The notes: generated by a model from the letters alone, not told the origin. DNA of 64,000 nt from CAYYFV01 sp965660075 (GCA_965660075.1 CBFHYO010000019.1:1-64000), one strand, 5' to 3'; counted from the stretch's first letter, positions 52,886-62,498 are shown. A program made the numbers and translations.

Positions 52886-53644
52886 ATGTTAAGGCAAGTA
52901 TTAGAACAAATTGGACTGACAGAAAAAGAAGCAAAAATATATCTCGCATTACTCGAGATGGGAGCACAGGGAGCCACAACAATTGCACAAAAAACACAAA
53001 TTAACAGAACGACATGCTATCTGATTCTAGAGAACCTAAAAGAAAAAGGGCTAATCAGTACACATACAGAAGCAAACGTTCAATTCTTTGAAGCTCAAGA
53101 ACCTAGTAGCTTACTTACCTATATAAATAAAAGACAAAACGAACTAGTTACTCAACAAAACATAATCCAAAGCAACTTACCCTACCTAGAAGCCATTAAA
53201 AAATCTATAACTGGTAGTACAACAACAAAATATTTTAAAGGAAAAGAAGGCATTATAAATCTCTACAAAGAAACTCTTAGCACAAATGACAAAATTATCT
53301 ATAGCTTTCTTGATATAACAAAAATACCTCAAGAACTGTTAAACATAATTGACCAAACATATGTTAATGAAAGAATAGAAAAACAAATACATGCAAAAAT
53401 CATCAACATATCAACCAAAAACGCTGGGACTGGCTCCAAATCAATTTATTCAGACTCAGAGTCTCTTAGAGAGTTTAAAAACATTTTCACTAACCAAGAA
53501 ATCACTGTAGAAATTCAGGCGATCGGAGACAAAACGATACTAACAAACTTCGCACCAGATAATTTATTTGGCGTATTAATTAAAAACAAAGAGCTTGCAA
53601 CAACCATCAAAACTCTACATAAAATTATGTGGAGCCTAAACTAG
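52886..53644 (+). CDS. TrmB-family transcriptional regulator
   Basis: 252 residues. The N-terminal winged helix (about 1-75) has LEQIGLTEKEAKIYLALLEMGAQGATTIAQKT and RTTCYLILENLKEKGLI, typical of TrmB. The C-terminal region (about 105-250) has YFKGKEGIINLYKETL, the usual effector part. TrmB proteins control sugar uptake in archaea; in bacteria roles vary. The stop shares CTAG with the convergent gene's stop. Confidence 0.85.
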   Translation: MLRQVLEQIGLTEKEAKIYLALLEMGAQGATTIAQKTQINRTTCYLILENLKEKGLISTHTEANVQFFEAQEPSSLLTYINKRQNELVTQQNIIQSNLPYLEAIKKSITGSTTTKYFKGKEGIINLYKETLSTNDKIIYSFLDITKIPQELLNIIDQTYVNERIEKQIHAKIINISTKNAGTGSKSIYSDSESLREFKNIFTNQEITVEIQAIGDKTILTNFAPDNLFGVLIKNKELATTIKTLHKIMWSLN

Positions 53645-55119
53645 TTCTCTCTCCCAACTACAAAAGAATTTACATTACCAGACTCACACCTTAGAGTGTT
53701 TTGATGGTAAACATTAATCCCTCTAGTTTTCAGAAAAGCCTGGAAACCTTCTTTTTCACGTCTAATAGAACGGCACAAAACAACCTCATCTGGAAAATCA
53801 TAACCACTATCAGCTAAGAATTTAGTGATATCTGGATTTACATTAGACAAGTTTACATGATTAATAACAGCTTGAGCATAGTTATAATCAGGATTCTCAT
53901 ATGGAGTGACAGAAACCTTTACATTATTTTCAAAATCTACTAACCATTCAGATTTAACTCCTAATCTTTGTAAGTAAATTTTAAAGTTATAACTAAAGAA
54001 TCTAATCATATCCTCCGTTCGATAAGCATTAGCTACATCTTCCATGTCTAATATACCATTTGTATATTTAGGTGATTGAAAATCAAAATAAAATTTATCA
54101 TCTGGCTGAGTAAGAGATTGAATAATAGTTACAAATTGTTCCTCAGAAAAATTACCTGATGTAAGACCCTTCATAATAGCATCTAACCTAAATTCAACAC
54201 CTCGATTAACCACTTGAGATGAAATTCTATGTTGTTGTAAATCACGAACATCATAACCCAAGATACTCACATTAACTTCTGGGTGAGAAGCAGACCAATC
54301 TGCAGCCCTTTGCATCTCATTTAAACTTTGAGTCATTACCACCACATTCATACGTTTGCTTTCCACAGATATGTGAGAACTATTTAAAGAGGCTTGTATA
54401 GATGCGATACGATCTAACTCTAACTGACTCGGACCAATAAACAATAAACCAGAGGTAAATGTCTCATCTGATAATTGAGGAACTAACTGAGCAGAGACCT
54501 GATACATAAACATTTCGTACAAACGATTTAACTTTAGGTACATGTCGTTATAGGTTTTTTGTGTGCCAGCAAGCATTGTATTGTAGTATTCTCCACCTTG
54601 ACCTGAGTACATAACACTCGTGTCCCAATTGAAAACGGGACTTTCTACTCCCGGTATAACTAGAGAAGGAAAAACTGGATTATTGACACCAGAGGCAAAC
54701 AAATAATCAGCAACTAATCTATGTTGCCAAGAAAAAGACGGTGGAATTTGTAAGTTGTCATTCAGACTATATTGAGAAAATGGATTAGAAAGATGAATAT
54801 GAGACATTAAATCACCAACAGATGGTTGGTACTGATTAGCAGAAAAATTGGAAGAAAAAGATATTGCCTCGACAGTTCCAAAGAATTGTTCCAACCACAA
54901 TGCCATATGACCAAACTGCGGCTGAGCAACATCGAATACACCTCTACGGAAAGATTCAATAACATGCTTTACCCTCTCAATCACTTGAGTTTGGTTATCA
55001 TGCAAAACATTGTTTGTATTTTGAGGTAGAATTAAACTCTCAACCAATTGTTTATGACCTACTTTATTTTCCGCCTGAGAATTTTGAATTCCAGATGTAT
55101 TAATTCGATTCACTTTCAA
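53641..55119 (-). CDS. Unknown protein, possibly Rossmann-fold (methyltransferase-like)
   Basis: 492 residues, starting at TTG 55119 or GTG 55113; no ATG fits. Family not recognised. About 210-300 alternates strand and helix: SGLLFIGPSQLELDRIA, MNVVVMTQSLNEMQRAADW, VNVSILGYDVRDLQQ. This resembles a Rossmann-like nucleotide or SAM pocket, but the glycine-rich loop is weak. DKFYFDFQSPK and the C-terminal VVLCRSIRREKEGFQAFLK may be further core parts. No membrane segment. Between secA and the TrmB regulator. Function left open. Confidence 0.6.
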   Translation of the reverse strand: MKVNRINTSGIQNSQAENKVGHKQLVESLILPQNTNNVLHDNQTQVIERVKHVIESFRRGVFDVAQPQFGHMALWLEQFFGTVEAISFSSNFSANQYQPSVGDLMSHIHLSNPFSQYSLNDNLQIPPSFSWQHRLVADYLFASGVNNPVFPSLVIPGVESPVFNWDTSVMYSGQGGEYYNTMLAGTQKTYNDMYLKLNRLYEMFMYQVSAQLVPQLSDETFTSGLLFIGPSQLELDRIASIQASLNSSHISVESKRMNVVVMTQSLNEMQRAADWSASHPEVNVSILGYDVRDLQQHRISSQVVNRGVEFRLDAIMKGLTSGNFSEEQFVTIIQSLTQPDDKFYFDFQSPKYTNGILDMEDVANAYRTEDMIRFFSYNFKIYLQRLGVKSEWLVDFENNVKVSVTPYENPDYNYAQAVINHVNLSNVNPDITKFLADSGYDFPDEVVLCRSIRREKEGFQAFLKTRGINVYHQNTLRCESGNVNSFVVGREN

Positions 55120-55193
55120 TTATAACGATTAAATTAGAATTATTACAAGAATAACCAACTTTAATTAAACATACCAAAACACAAATGTAAAGA

Positions 55194-57590
55194 CTATTTT
55201 TGAACAATAGCCTTAAACACTGACGAAACAAAGCCAAATTTAATCTTCACAAGCAGGTCTTTAAACCTCAAATATGCTTCTTGCTTATAAACTATAAGAG
55301 GGTCTTTTTGCCCATAAGCATGCAGTGCAACGTTCTGTCGCAAGTAACCCATATCATCAATATGCTCCATCCAAAAAGTATCAATTGTGCTTAAATATAA
55401 AAATCTCAAGACATCATTAAATTTTTCTGGGATAACTACACTTTTAATCAAGTTAAATTCCTTGACAAAATAATCATTAATAAATGTATGCAAGTCATTG
55501 TCATTTGACATATCTGACAACTGCTCTAAAGCCAACGGAGAACTTGCAGAAATATGTATTGAGTTTATAGTTTCTAGAATTTCATTGTAATCATATTTCG
55601 GACCATTTTTATGTTGTAAGACAATATTTTTTGACAAGTCATTAAAATACTCAATAACCATAATCTCTACTGAATCAGATTTTAGCACCTCACGACGATT
55701 TTTATAAACAATTTCACGATGGTAATTAATAACATCATCGTATTCTACTACATGCTTACGCATGTCGAAATTTCTGCCCTCTACTCTTTTTTGAGAACTC
55801 TCAATCGCACGATTTATAAATTTATTAGTAATTGGCATGTCTTCTGGAACATTTAACACTGTCATAGCTTTTTGAACTCTCTCACCACCATTTATACGCA
55901 TTAAATCATCTTCTAAAGACAAATAAAACTGAGAACAACCTACATCTCCCTGCCGACCAGAACGACCACGTAATTGATTATCAATCCGGCGAGATTCATG
56001 TCGCTGAGTACCAACAATATACAAACCACCTAATTCAAAAACACCTCCTCCAAGTTTAATATCGGTACCACGACCAGCCATATTAGTTGCAATAGTTACA
56101 GATCCTTGCTGACCTGCGTTTGCTACAATTTCAGCTTCACGAGAGTGATTTTTAGCATTTAGAACCTCATGCTTAATACCTTTTAACTTAAATACCTCAG
56201 ATAAAATTTCTGATTGCTCAACACTAGCAGTACCAACAAGCACTGGCTGTTTTGCTTTATACAACTCTTGCACTTTCTCGGCTATTGCCAAGTACTTAGC
56301 TTTTTTAGTTTTGTAAATCACATCATCCAAGTCCATTCTAGCAATTGGCTTGTTGGTTGGGATAACTACTGTATTTAGACCGTAAATCTTAAAAAATTCT
56401 TCTTCTTCGGTTTTAGCCGTACCAGTCATACCAGACAGTTTTTCAAAAAGTCTAAAGTAATTTTGAAAAGTAACAGATGCCAAGGTTTTACTTTCGCGTA
56501 AAATTTCTACACGCTCCTTGGCCTCGATAGCCTGGTGCAAACCTTCTGAGTATCTTCGACCAGACATTAAACGACCTGTAAATTCGTCAACAATCATAAC
56601 TTCGCCATCGCGAACAACATAGTCGATATCTTTTTTAAATAAAGCCTTCGCTTTTAAAGCTTGTTCTATATGATGAATAATTTTAAAACCACCTTCGGCA
56701 TAAATATTATCGATCTTGAGAGATTTTTCTATTTTATCAACACCCTCTTCAGAAAGAGTAGCAACTCGTAGTTTTTCATCGATATTATAGTGTTGATTTT
56801 CTGTTAAGGTTTCAACCAAAGAAGCATATACTTTGTATTGATCTGTAGATTCTTCGTCCGGTGCAGAAATAATCAAAGGAGTACGCGCCTCGTCTATCAA
56901 AATAGAGTCTACCTCATCTACAATACAAAAATGCAAATCTTTTTGGACCACTTGTTCATAGCTCATAGCCATATTGTCTCGAAGATAATCAAAACCAAAC
57001 TCGTTATTTGTACCATAAACGATATTTGCATCGTATGATTGTTTTTTTGATTCAGGCTCTTGACCAGAATAAATATTAGAAACAGTTAAACCAAAAAATT
57101 CATACAAAAAGCCCATCCATTGACTATCACGCTTTGCAAGATATTCATTAACTGTAATTACATACACAGGTCTATTAGTAAGTGAATTTAAAATAGCAGG
57201 TAAAGTACATACTAGAGTTTTACCTTCACCTGTTTTCATTTCGGCAATACTACCTGAATGAAGGACCATACCACCAATTAATTGCACATCGTATGGAATC
57301 ATATTCCACTCTAATTCGTTGTCCATCAATGTATATTTAGAACCACAAATAAATTTACAAGCAGCTTTTATTAAGCCAAAAGTTTCTGGTAACAAATCAT
57401 CCAAAGACATATTTTGTTCTAAATGTTTTTCTTGTAGCTTTTTATATTCAGCCTGAAAATCATCCTGAGAATTACAAGAATCAACATAGGAGTCAAAAAA
57501 TTGATTGATTTGAGGAATAAGTTTTTGAGATTTTTTTAGTATTTTTTTATTTGAATCACCAGAGATAAAACTGGCTAGAGAGTTAAACAT
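55194..57590 (-). CDS. secA: Protein translocase ATPase SecA
   Basis: 798 residues. Walker A KTGEGKT (about 119-125), VDEVDSILIDEARTPLI, GTNNEFGFDYLRDNM, TNMAGRGTDIKLGGGV and RGRSGRQGD cover both motor domains. It drives secretion through SecYEG. The C-terminal zinc/SecB tail is missing, common outside proteobacteria. It would export the many signal-peptide proteins in this window (SLH, CAP, LTD). Confidence 0.97.
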   Translation of the reverse strand: MFNSLASFISGDSNKKILKKSQKLIPQINQFFDSYVDSCNSQDDFQAEYKKLQEKHLEQNMSLDDLLPETFGLIKAACKFICGSKYTLMDNELEWNMIPYDVQLIGGMVLHSGSIAEMKTGEGKTLVCTLPAILNSLTNRPVYVITVNEYLAKRDSQWMGFLYEFFGLTVSNIYSGQEPESKKQSYDANIVYGTNNEFGFDYLRDNMAMSYEQVVQKDLHFCIVDEVDSILIDEARTPLIISAPDEESTDQYKVYASLVETLTENQHYNIDEKLRVATLSEEGVDKIEKSLKIDNIYAEGGFKIIHHIEQALKAKALFKKDIDYVVRDGEVMIVDEFTGRLMSGRRYSEGLHQAIEAKERVEILRESKTLASVTFQNYFRLFEKLSGMTGTAKTEEEEFFKIYGLNTVVIPTNKPIARMDLDDVIYKTKKAKYLAIAEKVQELYKAKQPVLVGTASVEQSEILSEVFKLKGIKHEVLNAKNHSREAEIVANAGQQGSVTIATNMAGRGTDIKLGGGVFELGGLYIVGTQRHESRRIDNQLRGRSGRQGDVGCSQFYLSLEDDLMRINGGERVQKAMTVLNVPEDMPITNKFINRAIESSQKRVEGRNFDMRKHVVEYDDVINYHREIVYKNRREVLKSDSVEIMVIEYFNDLSKNIVLQHKNGPKYDYNEILETINSIHISASSPLALEQLSDMSNDNDLHTFINDYFVKEFNLIKSVVIPEKFNDVLRFLYLSTIDTFWMEHIDDMGYLRQNVALHAYGQKDPLIVYKQEAYLRFKDLLVKIKFGFVSSVFKAIVQK

Positions 57591-57660
57591 AGTAAAATTT
57601 ACATATCACAATCTAATGTAATGTATTATAAACAAAATCTCAATTTAAAAACATTAAAAT

Positions 57661-59088
57661 TTAGGAATTATTCTTGGTAAAAACTACTTTAATGGTTTTA
57701 ATTAAAATCTTTATATCTAACCATAAAGACCAATTTTCAATGTAATAAGTGTCCAGTGCAACTTCTTGCTCGAAGTCCAATTTACATCTACCACTAACCT
57801 GGCTTAACCCAGTAATCCCAGGCTTAACTGTAAATACAAAATTATGATGATTTTGATATTTAGAAACCTCTTCTGGCAAATGCGGACGAGGACCAACCAA
57901 GCTCATATCACCTTTTAAAACATTCCACAGTTGTGGTAGTTCATCTATATCGAATTTACGTAAGAACTTTCCAAGCTTAGTCACACGCGGATCATTGGTA
58001 ATTTTAACGAGTGGAGAATCCCCTCTAGTATTTTCAGATGAAAGCTGCTGGTATCGCATGCTGTGAGATTTTGGTTTCATAGTACGGTACTTCATCATAT
58101 AAAACAGTTCCCCTTTGTAACCTACTCGCTTTACAACACTTCCATCATCCAAGTACTTAAACAATACATCACCTTTAGAATCTAATTTAATAAGAATTGG
58201 CACAACAATCCACAAAGGTAACAACAATACTAACAAAAAAGAACTAACAACAATATCAAAAAACCGCTTAAACAAGGCAGGCCATTGATAAATGGTAGTT
58301 TGTGTGAGATGCAATGACTGCAAACCAAACCTGGGCTGCAAATCTAAAAGTTTTTGGTTAAAAGCTTGCATATGAGAGACATAAAAATACTCCAACTGAT
58401 TGTATCTTGAACGATCAAGTAACCATTTTTCTAAATCTGAATCTAGATTACCGAGTTGTAAAATTGAAGAATTTACAAAAGATTCATGTTTTTTTGAGTT
58501 AACATTAAACTTACCTAGATATTTAAGATTAACATTTAAATTTCGGGAAGAAAAATACCCAAGACAATTAAAACCATCAAATAAATTTTCGGACTGTATT
58601 AACTTTTTCATTAAAACAGATGAATCACAAAATATAACTAAGTCCTGCTTAAACTTAGAACGCAAAAGCACCTTGTAATATTTATAAAAAACAAATCTTG
58701 AAATACAAATTAATAAAAATAAAAAAGCAAATGTACTTAAAATTACAAATCGAGAAAATACAAAAGTACGTTTAAAAAAATAATAAAAAACAAACAAGCT
58801 AAAAGTAACAAAAACAGTCTTTATAATAGCTTTGCATTGATTTAAATAAGAATCTAGTACTTTAAATTTATATAAACCAGCTAGCACCGAAGAGAATAAA
58901 AAAAGTACATAGAACTTAAAACTATATTTAAGAAACACAATACTTTCTAAATAATTATCTGCCACGGGTGCTAGAAAAGTTAACGCAAAATCAGAACTAC
59001 GAAAAAAATACGACACAAAAATAGCCAACATAACAGAAAGAAAGTCTGTGAACAAAAGCGATACAACAAATTTAGATTTTAAGCGCAC
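57661..59088 (-). CDS. Polyprenyl-phosphate hexose-1-phosphate transferase (WcaJ/WbaP-like)
   Basis: 475 residues from GTG 59088; the frame is open to 59190, but that part overlaps RNase P RNA. About four N-terminal membrane segments and a nucleotide-binding-like domain are followed by the bacterial sugar transferase domain (about 285-475): KRFFDIVVSSFLLVLLLPLW, MMKYRTM, FLRKFDIDELPQLWNVLKGD, SLVGPRP, KPGITGLSQVSGR. It loads hexose-1-phosphate onto undecaprenyl phosphate for surface glycan. The sugar is unknown. Confidence 0.85.
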   Translation of the reverse strand: MRLKSKFVVSLLFTDFLSVMLAIFVSYFFRSSDFALTFLAPVADNYLESIVFLKYSFKFYVLFLFSSVLAGLYKFKVLDSYLNQCKAIIKTVFVTFSLFVFYYFFKRTFVFSRFVILSTFAFLFLLICISRFVFYKYYKVLLRSKFKQDLVIFCDSSVLMKKLIQSENLFDGFNCLGYFSSRNLNVNLKYLGKFNVNSKKHESFVNSSILQLGNLDSDLEKWLLDRSRYNQLEYFYVSHMQAFNQKLLDLQPRFGLQSLHLTQTTIYQWPALFKRFFDIVVSSFLLVLLLPLWIVVPILIKLDSKGDVLFKYLDDGSVVKRVGYKGELFYMMKYRTMKPKSHSMRYQQLSSENTRGDSPLVKITNDPRVTKLGKFLRKFDIDELPQLWNVLKGDMSLVGPRPHLPEEVSKYQNHHNFVFTVKPGITGLSQVSGRCKLDFEQEVALDTYYIENWSLWLDIKILIKTIKVVFTKNNS

Positions 59089-59155
59089 GATAATATTTAA
59101 ATTATTTTTAATAATACAACTATAGAACAAAAAACACAATAGACAAACACACAAG

Positions 59156-59180
59156 TTAAAACACCTTGCAAGACAAGGTG
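59156..59180 (-). terminator. Terminator of RNase P RNA
   Basis: Minus-strand arms CACCTTG and CAAGGTG with a 5-base loop, followed by TTTT. It starts within the 3' side of RNase P helix P1. Confidence 0.78.
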
Positions 59181-59524
59181 AGTTTCTCAATGAATAAGCC
59201 GAGTTCTGTGTTGTGTGATAATTTATCTAGGTCTGATATAGCTACCAAACTCCAGCTACAGGCAAGATATAACCTCTAAAAGAATTTAAAAAAGATATAC
59301 CTTCCCACCCTGTATTGCACCATGTAGGGTTTACCAGAATCTTGCAGTTACCCACAAGTCCAAACCTGAGGTTTGCTTTTCACCTTTCGCAAGCAAGCTT
59401 GCTAGTATTGTCTCTGTGGCACTTTCCCTCACACAAAAGTGTGGGCAGCATTTCGCTGCTACATAATTCTTTACGGTGCTCGGACTTTCCTTACCAAATT
59501 GGCACTATCACATTCAAAGAGCTC
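59175..59524 (-). ncRNA. rnpB: RNase P RNA (class A type)
   Basis: About 350 bases. The 5' conserved block GTAAGGAAAGTCCGAGCACC is at about 59473-59492. GAGGGAAAGTGCCACAGAGACA, GGTGAAAAG, GGTAAACCC and the 3' block ACAGAACTCGGCTTATTCA follow in order. Helix P1 forms between GAGCTCTTTGAATG at the 5' end and CATTGAGAAACTC at the 3' end, and GTGATA pairs with TATCAC for P2. It matures tRNA 5' ends with RnpA. A TTGACA-17-GATAAT promoter ends just before it and a terminator follows. Confidence 0.95.
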
Positions 59525-59528
59525 ACCT

Positions 59529-59557
59529 ATTATCACACCCAATAAAATATTTGTCAA
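59529..59557 (-). promoter_or_regulatory. Promoter of rnpB
   Basis: TTGACA (59557-59552), 17 bases, GATAAT (59534-59529). The -35 is perfect. Expected start is near 59522-59523, at the first pair of helix P1. Confidence 0.78.
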
Positions 59558-59662
59558 ACAAAACCACACAACCAATTGAATATAAGCAAAGTATGTTTTT
59601 TATAAATATTTTATTAAAATTTTAAATTTATATAGTATAAATTTAAGTCTAACTAAACTAAA

Positions 59663-61345
59663 ATGAAAAAATCAATTAGTAACCTAGTACTTCTTACACT
59701 TATTCTAAATAGTAGTGTTGCATTAGCCCAGTCACCTAACTTTGAAAAAAAGGCAGCGAAAAAAAGACAAATGCTCAATGAAGAACGCGAAAAACACACA
59801 CAAAAACCAAAAGAAATAAGAAAAATAATTAGAGAAAACCTAGTAGCACCAAAAATTCAAGAAGCAAACAAAATACTTCTTAAACTCAAAAACCCAACAA
59901 GTAAATACAACGCAGTGATTAAAAGCAATGGTTCAGAAATCAAGGTCTTAAACATGAGAAATTTCTCATCTACAGATACAATTTCTGGCCGAATTGGTGA
60001 AAATATTCAATTAAGCATTTCAGAACCAAAAAGTCTATCATTAATATTCGAAGTTCCAAAAGACCAAGCAGAAATTATGCTTGATTTAAATAACGAACAA
60101 TACACAATCAATATTGAAGAGTTAAAACAATCAAGTCAAAACCTTGATAACAACACATTCGAAGAAGCTGAAATCAAATACTTAACAGACAAAAAATTAC
60201 TTAAAGAAAGTAGTGATTACAGATTCGAAAATAAAGACAACAATGCTGGTAAAAGACTCGAAAAAGTTAAAGCAAAAATAGAAAACAAAGAAGAATGTAA
60301 AAATTTATTTATTGAATTACAACAAACGGAATTTGATGGATATGAAGATAGAGCAGAAAATTTCTTTAAATTACTAGAATCAAATCCAAGTACTACAGCT
60401 TGTAACATCGCTCGAAAATCATTCAAAGAAAAAAAATCAGAAATAAATGAATTACGTTTTAAAAATAAAAAAATATTATTCAAAGACACAGCAGAAGGAT
60501 GGTTTAAAACTCATGTAGAACGAGTTAGTCAAAGAATGGTAAGAGGCATGAAATTATTTCAAGGATATAAAGATACCAGAGGTAATCTTACAGGAGAATT
60601 TGGTCCATTAAACAATGTCAAACTTGGAGAATTGTTAAAAGTATCTCTTATTACAGCTGGTTTAGATAGATCTGAAGTTACATCTAATTCTATAGACACA
60701 ACACATTGGGCTGCAGGATTTGCTCAAACTGCTCTAGATTTAGAACTTTCGATTGCATCAGATTTATCAGATTTAAACAGAGCTGTAACTCGTGGACAAG
60801 TTTTACAAACATTTGCCGAAAGCTTAATGCTGATAAACCCACAAGACCCAACAGCAAATTTGGATCAATGCGATTTAGAATCAATGAAAACAAGCTTTGT
60901 AGATTTTGACTCCACTCACCCTCAAGCACTAGCAGCATGTATATTTGTACAAGATGGAATAATTAAAGGATCCCAAGGAAACTTATTACTAGATGGAGCT
61001 ACCAACAGAGCAGAAATTGCAAAAATACTCAACAACGTTTTAGACAAATATGTAGATTCAGAAAATTCTATAATAGACTTAGAAGATTCAGTTGAAGCAT
61101 TCGAGATGTTCGATGAAATTGAAGAAGAATTGGAAGAGATCATGGAAGAAATGGAAGATGAATTAGAAGATTTAGCAGAAGATATTTTAGATGCCTTCGA
61201 AGCAATATCAGACGAACTAGACGAAGACGATGATGACAACGAAGACGAAGACGAAAATGATGACAACGAAGACGAAGACGAAAATGATGACGACGAAGAC
61301 GATGATGAAAATGATGACGATGACGACGATGATGAAACACTATAA
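59663..61345 (+). CDS. Secreted SLH-like protein with Asp/Glu repeat tail
   Basis: 560 residues. A signal peptide (about 1-22, ending ALAQ) is followed by a basic helical region (about 25-75), a beta-rich part (about 80-150), a charged helical region (about 150-300) and SLH-like repeats (about 318-395: FGPLNNVKLGELLKVSLITAG, AVTRGQVLQTFAESL; and about 420-465: FVQDGIIKGSQGNLLLDGAT, NRAEIAKILNNVL). The tail (about 480-560) is almost only Asp, Glu and Asn, including four 9-residue repeats of DDNEDEDEN type. Probably bound to the wall, with a tail that could bind calcium or repel other cells. Confidence 0.8.
   Translation: MKKSISNLVLLTLILNSSVALAQSPNFEKKAAKKRQMLNEEREKHTQKPKEIRKIIRENLVAPKIQEANKILLKLKNPTSKYNAVIKSNGSEIKVLNMRNFSSTDTISGRIGENIQLSISEPKSLSLIFEVPKDQAEIMLDLNNEQYTINIEELKQSSQNLDNNTFEEAEIKYLTDKKLLKESSDYRFENKDNNAGKRLEKVKAKIENKEECKNLFIELQQTEFDGYEDRAENFFKLLESNPSTTACNIARKSFKEKKSEINELRFKNKKILFKDTAEGWFKTHVERVSQRMVRGMKLFQGYKDTRGNLTGEFGPLNNVKLGELLKVSLITAGLDRSEVTSNSIDTTHWAAGFAQTALDLELSIASDLSDLNRAVTRGQVLQTFAESLMLINPQDPTANLDQCDLESMKTSFVDFDSTHPQALAACIFVQDGIIKGSQGNLLLDGATNRAEIAKILNNVLDKYVDSENSIIDLEDSVEAFEMFDEIEEELEEIMEEMEDELEDLAEDILDAFEAISDELDEDDDDNEDEDENDDNEDEDENDDDEDDDENDDDDDDDETL
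61232..61339 (+). repeat. Four tandem 27-base units encoding an acidic tail
   Basis: Units at 61232, 61259, 61286 and 61313. The first two are identical and encode DDNEDEDEN; the third and fourth have drifted to DDDEDDDEN and a terminal Asp run. In-frame, so copy number can change tail length without frameshift. Confidence 0.88.
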
Positions 61346-61369
61346 ATCACAGCTAAAATAATCTAATTA

Positions 61370-61399
61370 AAAAAGCCCTGGAATTTTCCAGGGCTTTAA
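61370..61399. terminator. Bidirectional terminator between the SLH-like and TPR genes
   Basis: Arms AAAGCCCTGGAA and TTCCAGGGCTTT with a loop of about two bases, flanked by an A-run and T-containing tail. Serves both convergent genes. Confidence 0.88.
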
Positions 61400-61417
61400 A
61401 TTTACTCAAATATTAAA

Positions 61418-61981
61418 TTATTGAGACTTAAAGTGACTAACAGCTTTAAGACACTCAATAGCTTGTAAGTTATCTGGTTCGATAGTTAGAATTCTATGAA
61501 AAATTTCTTCAGCTTCTTCAAATTTTAAACTATTTAATAAACACACACCTAAATCACACATTATCAACGGATCGTTAGGAGCAAGTGAGTTTGCTCGGTT
61601 TAAAAGTACAATCCCCTGTTGTTTTTTACCAGAGTTATAAATAGACCAACCAAGACATCTAATGATTTCTGGATGATTTGGTTCAATTTTATCGGCAACT
61701 TCTAGTTCTTTAATAGATTCTGCGAAATCATTTAGACATGAATGTGTAAATCCTAGCAAGTAGTGAGCATTTGCTGAAATAGGATCTACTCTCAATGCAA
61801 AACGTAATGCCTTTAAAGCTTTATCAAATTGACGCATAGATAAATAGTTATCCCCCATTTCTTCTAATGCTTGAGTGTTATGAAGATCTGATTTTAAAAT
61901 ATCTTCTAATACTTCTATGGCACCATTATGGTCACCAGATAATTTTAATTTTTCCGCTAGTAGGATTTGCTCACTTTTCAT
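61418..61981 (-). CDS. TPR-repeat protein
   Basis: 187 residues made almost wholly of tetratricopeptide repeats, about five: GDHNGAIEVLEDILKSDLHN, MRQFDKALKALRFALRVDP, NDFAESIKELEVADKIEPN, a fourth GKKQQGIVLLNRANSLAPND and LKFEEAEEIFHRILTIEPDN. No signal peptide. A protein-binding scaffold; partner unknown. About 65 bases after hsp20 on the same strand, so it may share its transcript with hsp20 and ftsH. Confidence 0.88.
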   Translation of the reverse strand: MKSEQILLAEKLKLSGDHNGAIEVLEDILKSDLHNTQALEEMGDNYLSMRQFDKALKALRFALRVDPISANAHYLLGFTHSCLNDFAESIKELEVADKIEPNHPEIIRCLGWSIYNSGKKQQGIVLLNRANSLAPNDPLIMCDLGVCLLNSLKFEEAEEIFHRILTIEPDNLQAIECLKAVSHFKSQ

Positions 61982-62045
61982 TTTTATTTGTTTAAATCTT
62001 TATATTGTATCACAAAAAAAGAAAAAAACCAATAACTACAAGTAA

Positions 62046-62498
62046 TTAAAAGTCAAGCACACCTGAAGAAGACTCATTGACTCCAAAATCATCTAATTCA
62101 GAATCAACAGACTTCTTTATTTCTACACGCAAAATGCCTTTTTTGTAAGTAGCACGAACTTGAGATGTATCAAGCCCAGATGGCAACAAAATAGAACGAG
62201 AGAACTCGCCAAAATGGCATTCTTGCAAGTGGTATTCTGTTTCAGCAACAAATTCATGCAAACTAGATCTACCTTTTATTTCTAAAATTTCTCCATCTGC
62301 AACCAAAACCTCCAGGTTATTTAAATCAGTACCGGCAATAGGCGCAATTACAACAAGAGAATCTGAAGTTTCGAAAACATCAACGCTAATAGTCGATATA
62401 AAAGTGGCATCGACCAAATCATCTGAAACATGAGAGACACGTGATTCTAAATTATCACGTGTTTCTAAATCCCCTCTCATTAAGATATCTAATTCCAT
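62046..62498 (-). CDS. Small heat-shock protein (Hsp20/alpha-crystallin)
   Basis: 150 residues. The alpha-crystallin domain (about 37-130) has VDVFETSDSLVVIAPIAG, ILEIKGRS and the diagnostic ATYKKGILRVEIKKS. It holds unfolded proteins for refolding. It shares one base with the ftsH stop (TAATG), so the holdase and the protease are made together. ATG 62480 (MRGD) is a possible alternative start. Confidence 0.92.
   Translation of the reverse strand: MELDILMRGDLETRDNLESRVSHVSDDLVDATFISTISVDVFETSDSLVVIAPIAGTDLNNLEVLVADGEILEIKGRSSLHEFVAETEYHLQECHFGEFSRSILLPSGLDTSQVRATYKKGILRVEIKKSVDSELDDFGVNESSSGVLDF

Noticed and set aside
55120..55193. tRNA or small RNA in intergenic gaps such as this one
   Set aside because: All gaps except the rnpB region are below about 150 bases, and no tRNA T-loop pattern or cloverleaf was seen.
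59089..59190. N-terminal extension of the sugar transferase
   Set aside because: It runs through the rnpB 3' end and terminator; GTG 59088 starts directly before the first membrane segment.
59315..59545. Open frame antisense to RNase P RNA
   Set aside because: It lies over the conserved RNase P core; no coding signs.
60922..61350. Ser-rich and His/Arg-rich frames antisense to the acidic repeats
   Set aside because: Mirror of Asp/Glu codon repeats; the plus-strand gene with signal peptide explains the region.
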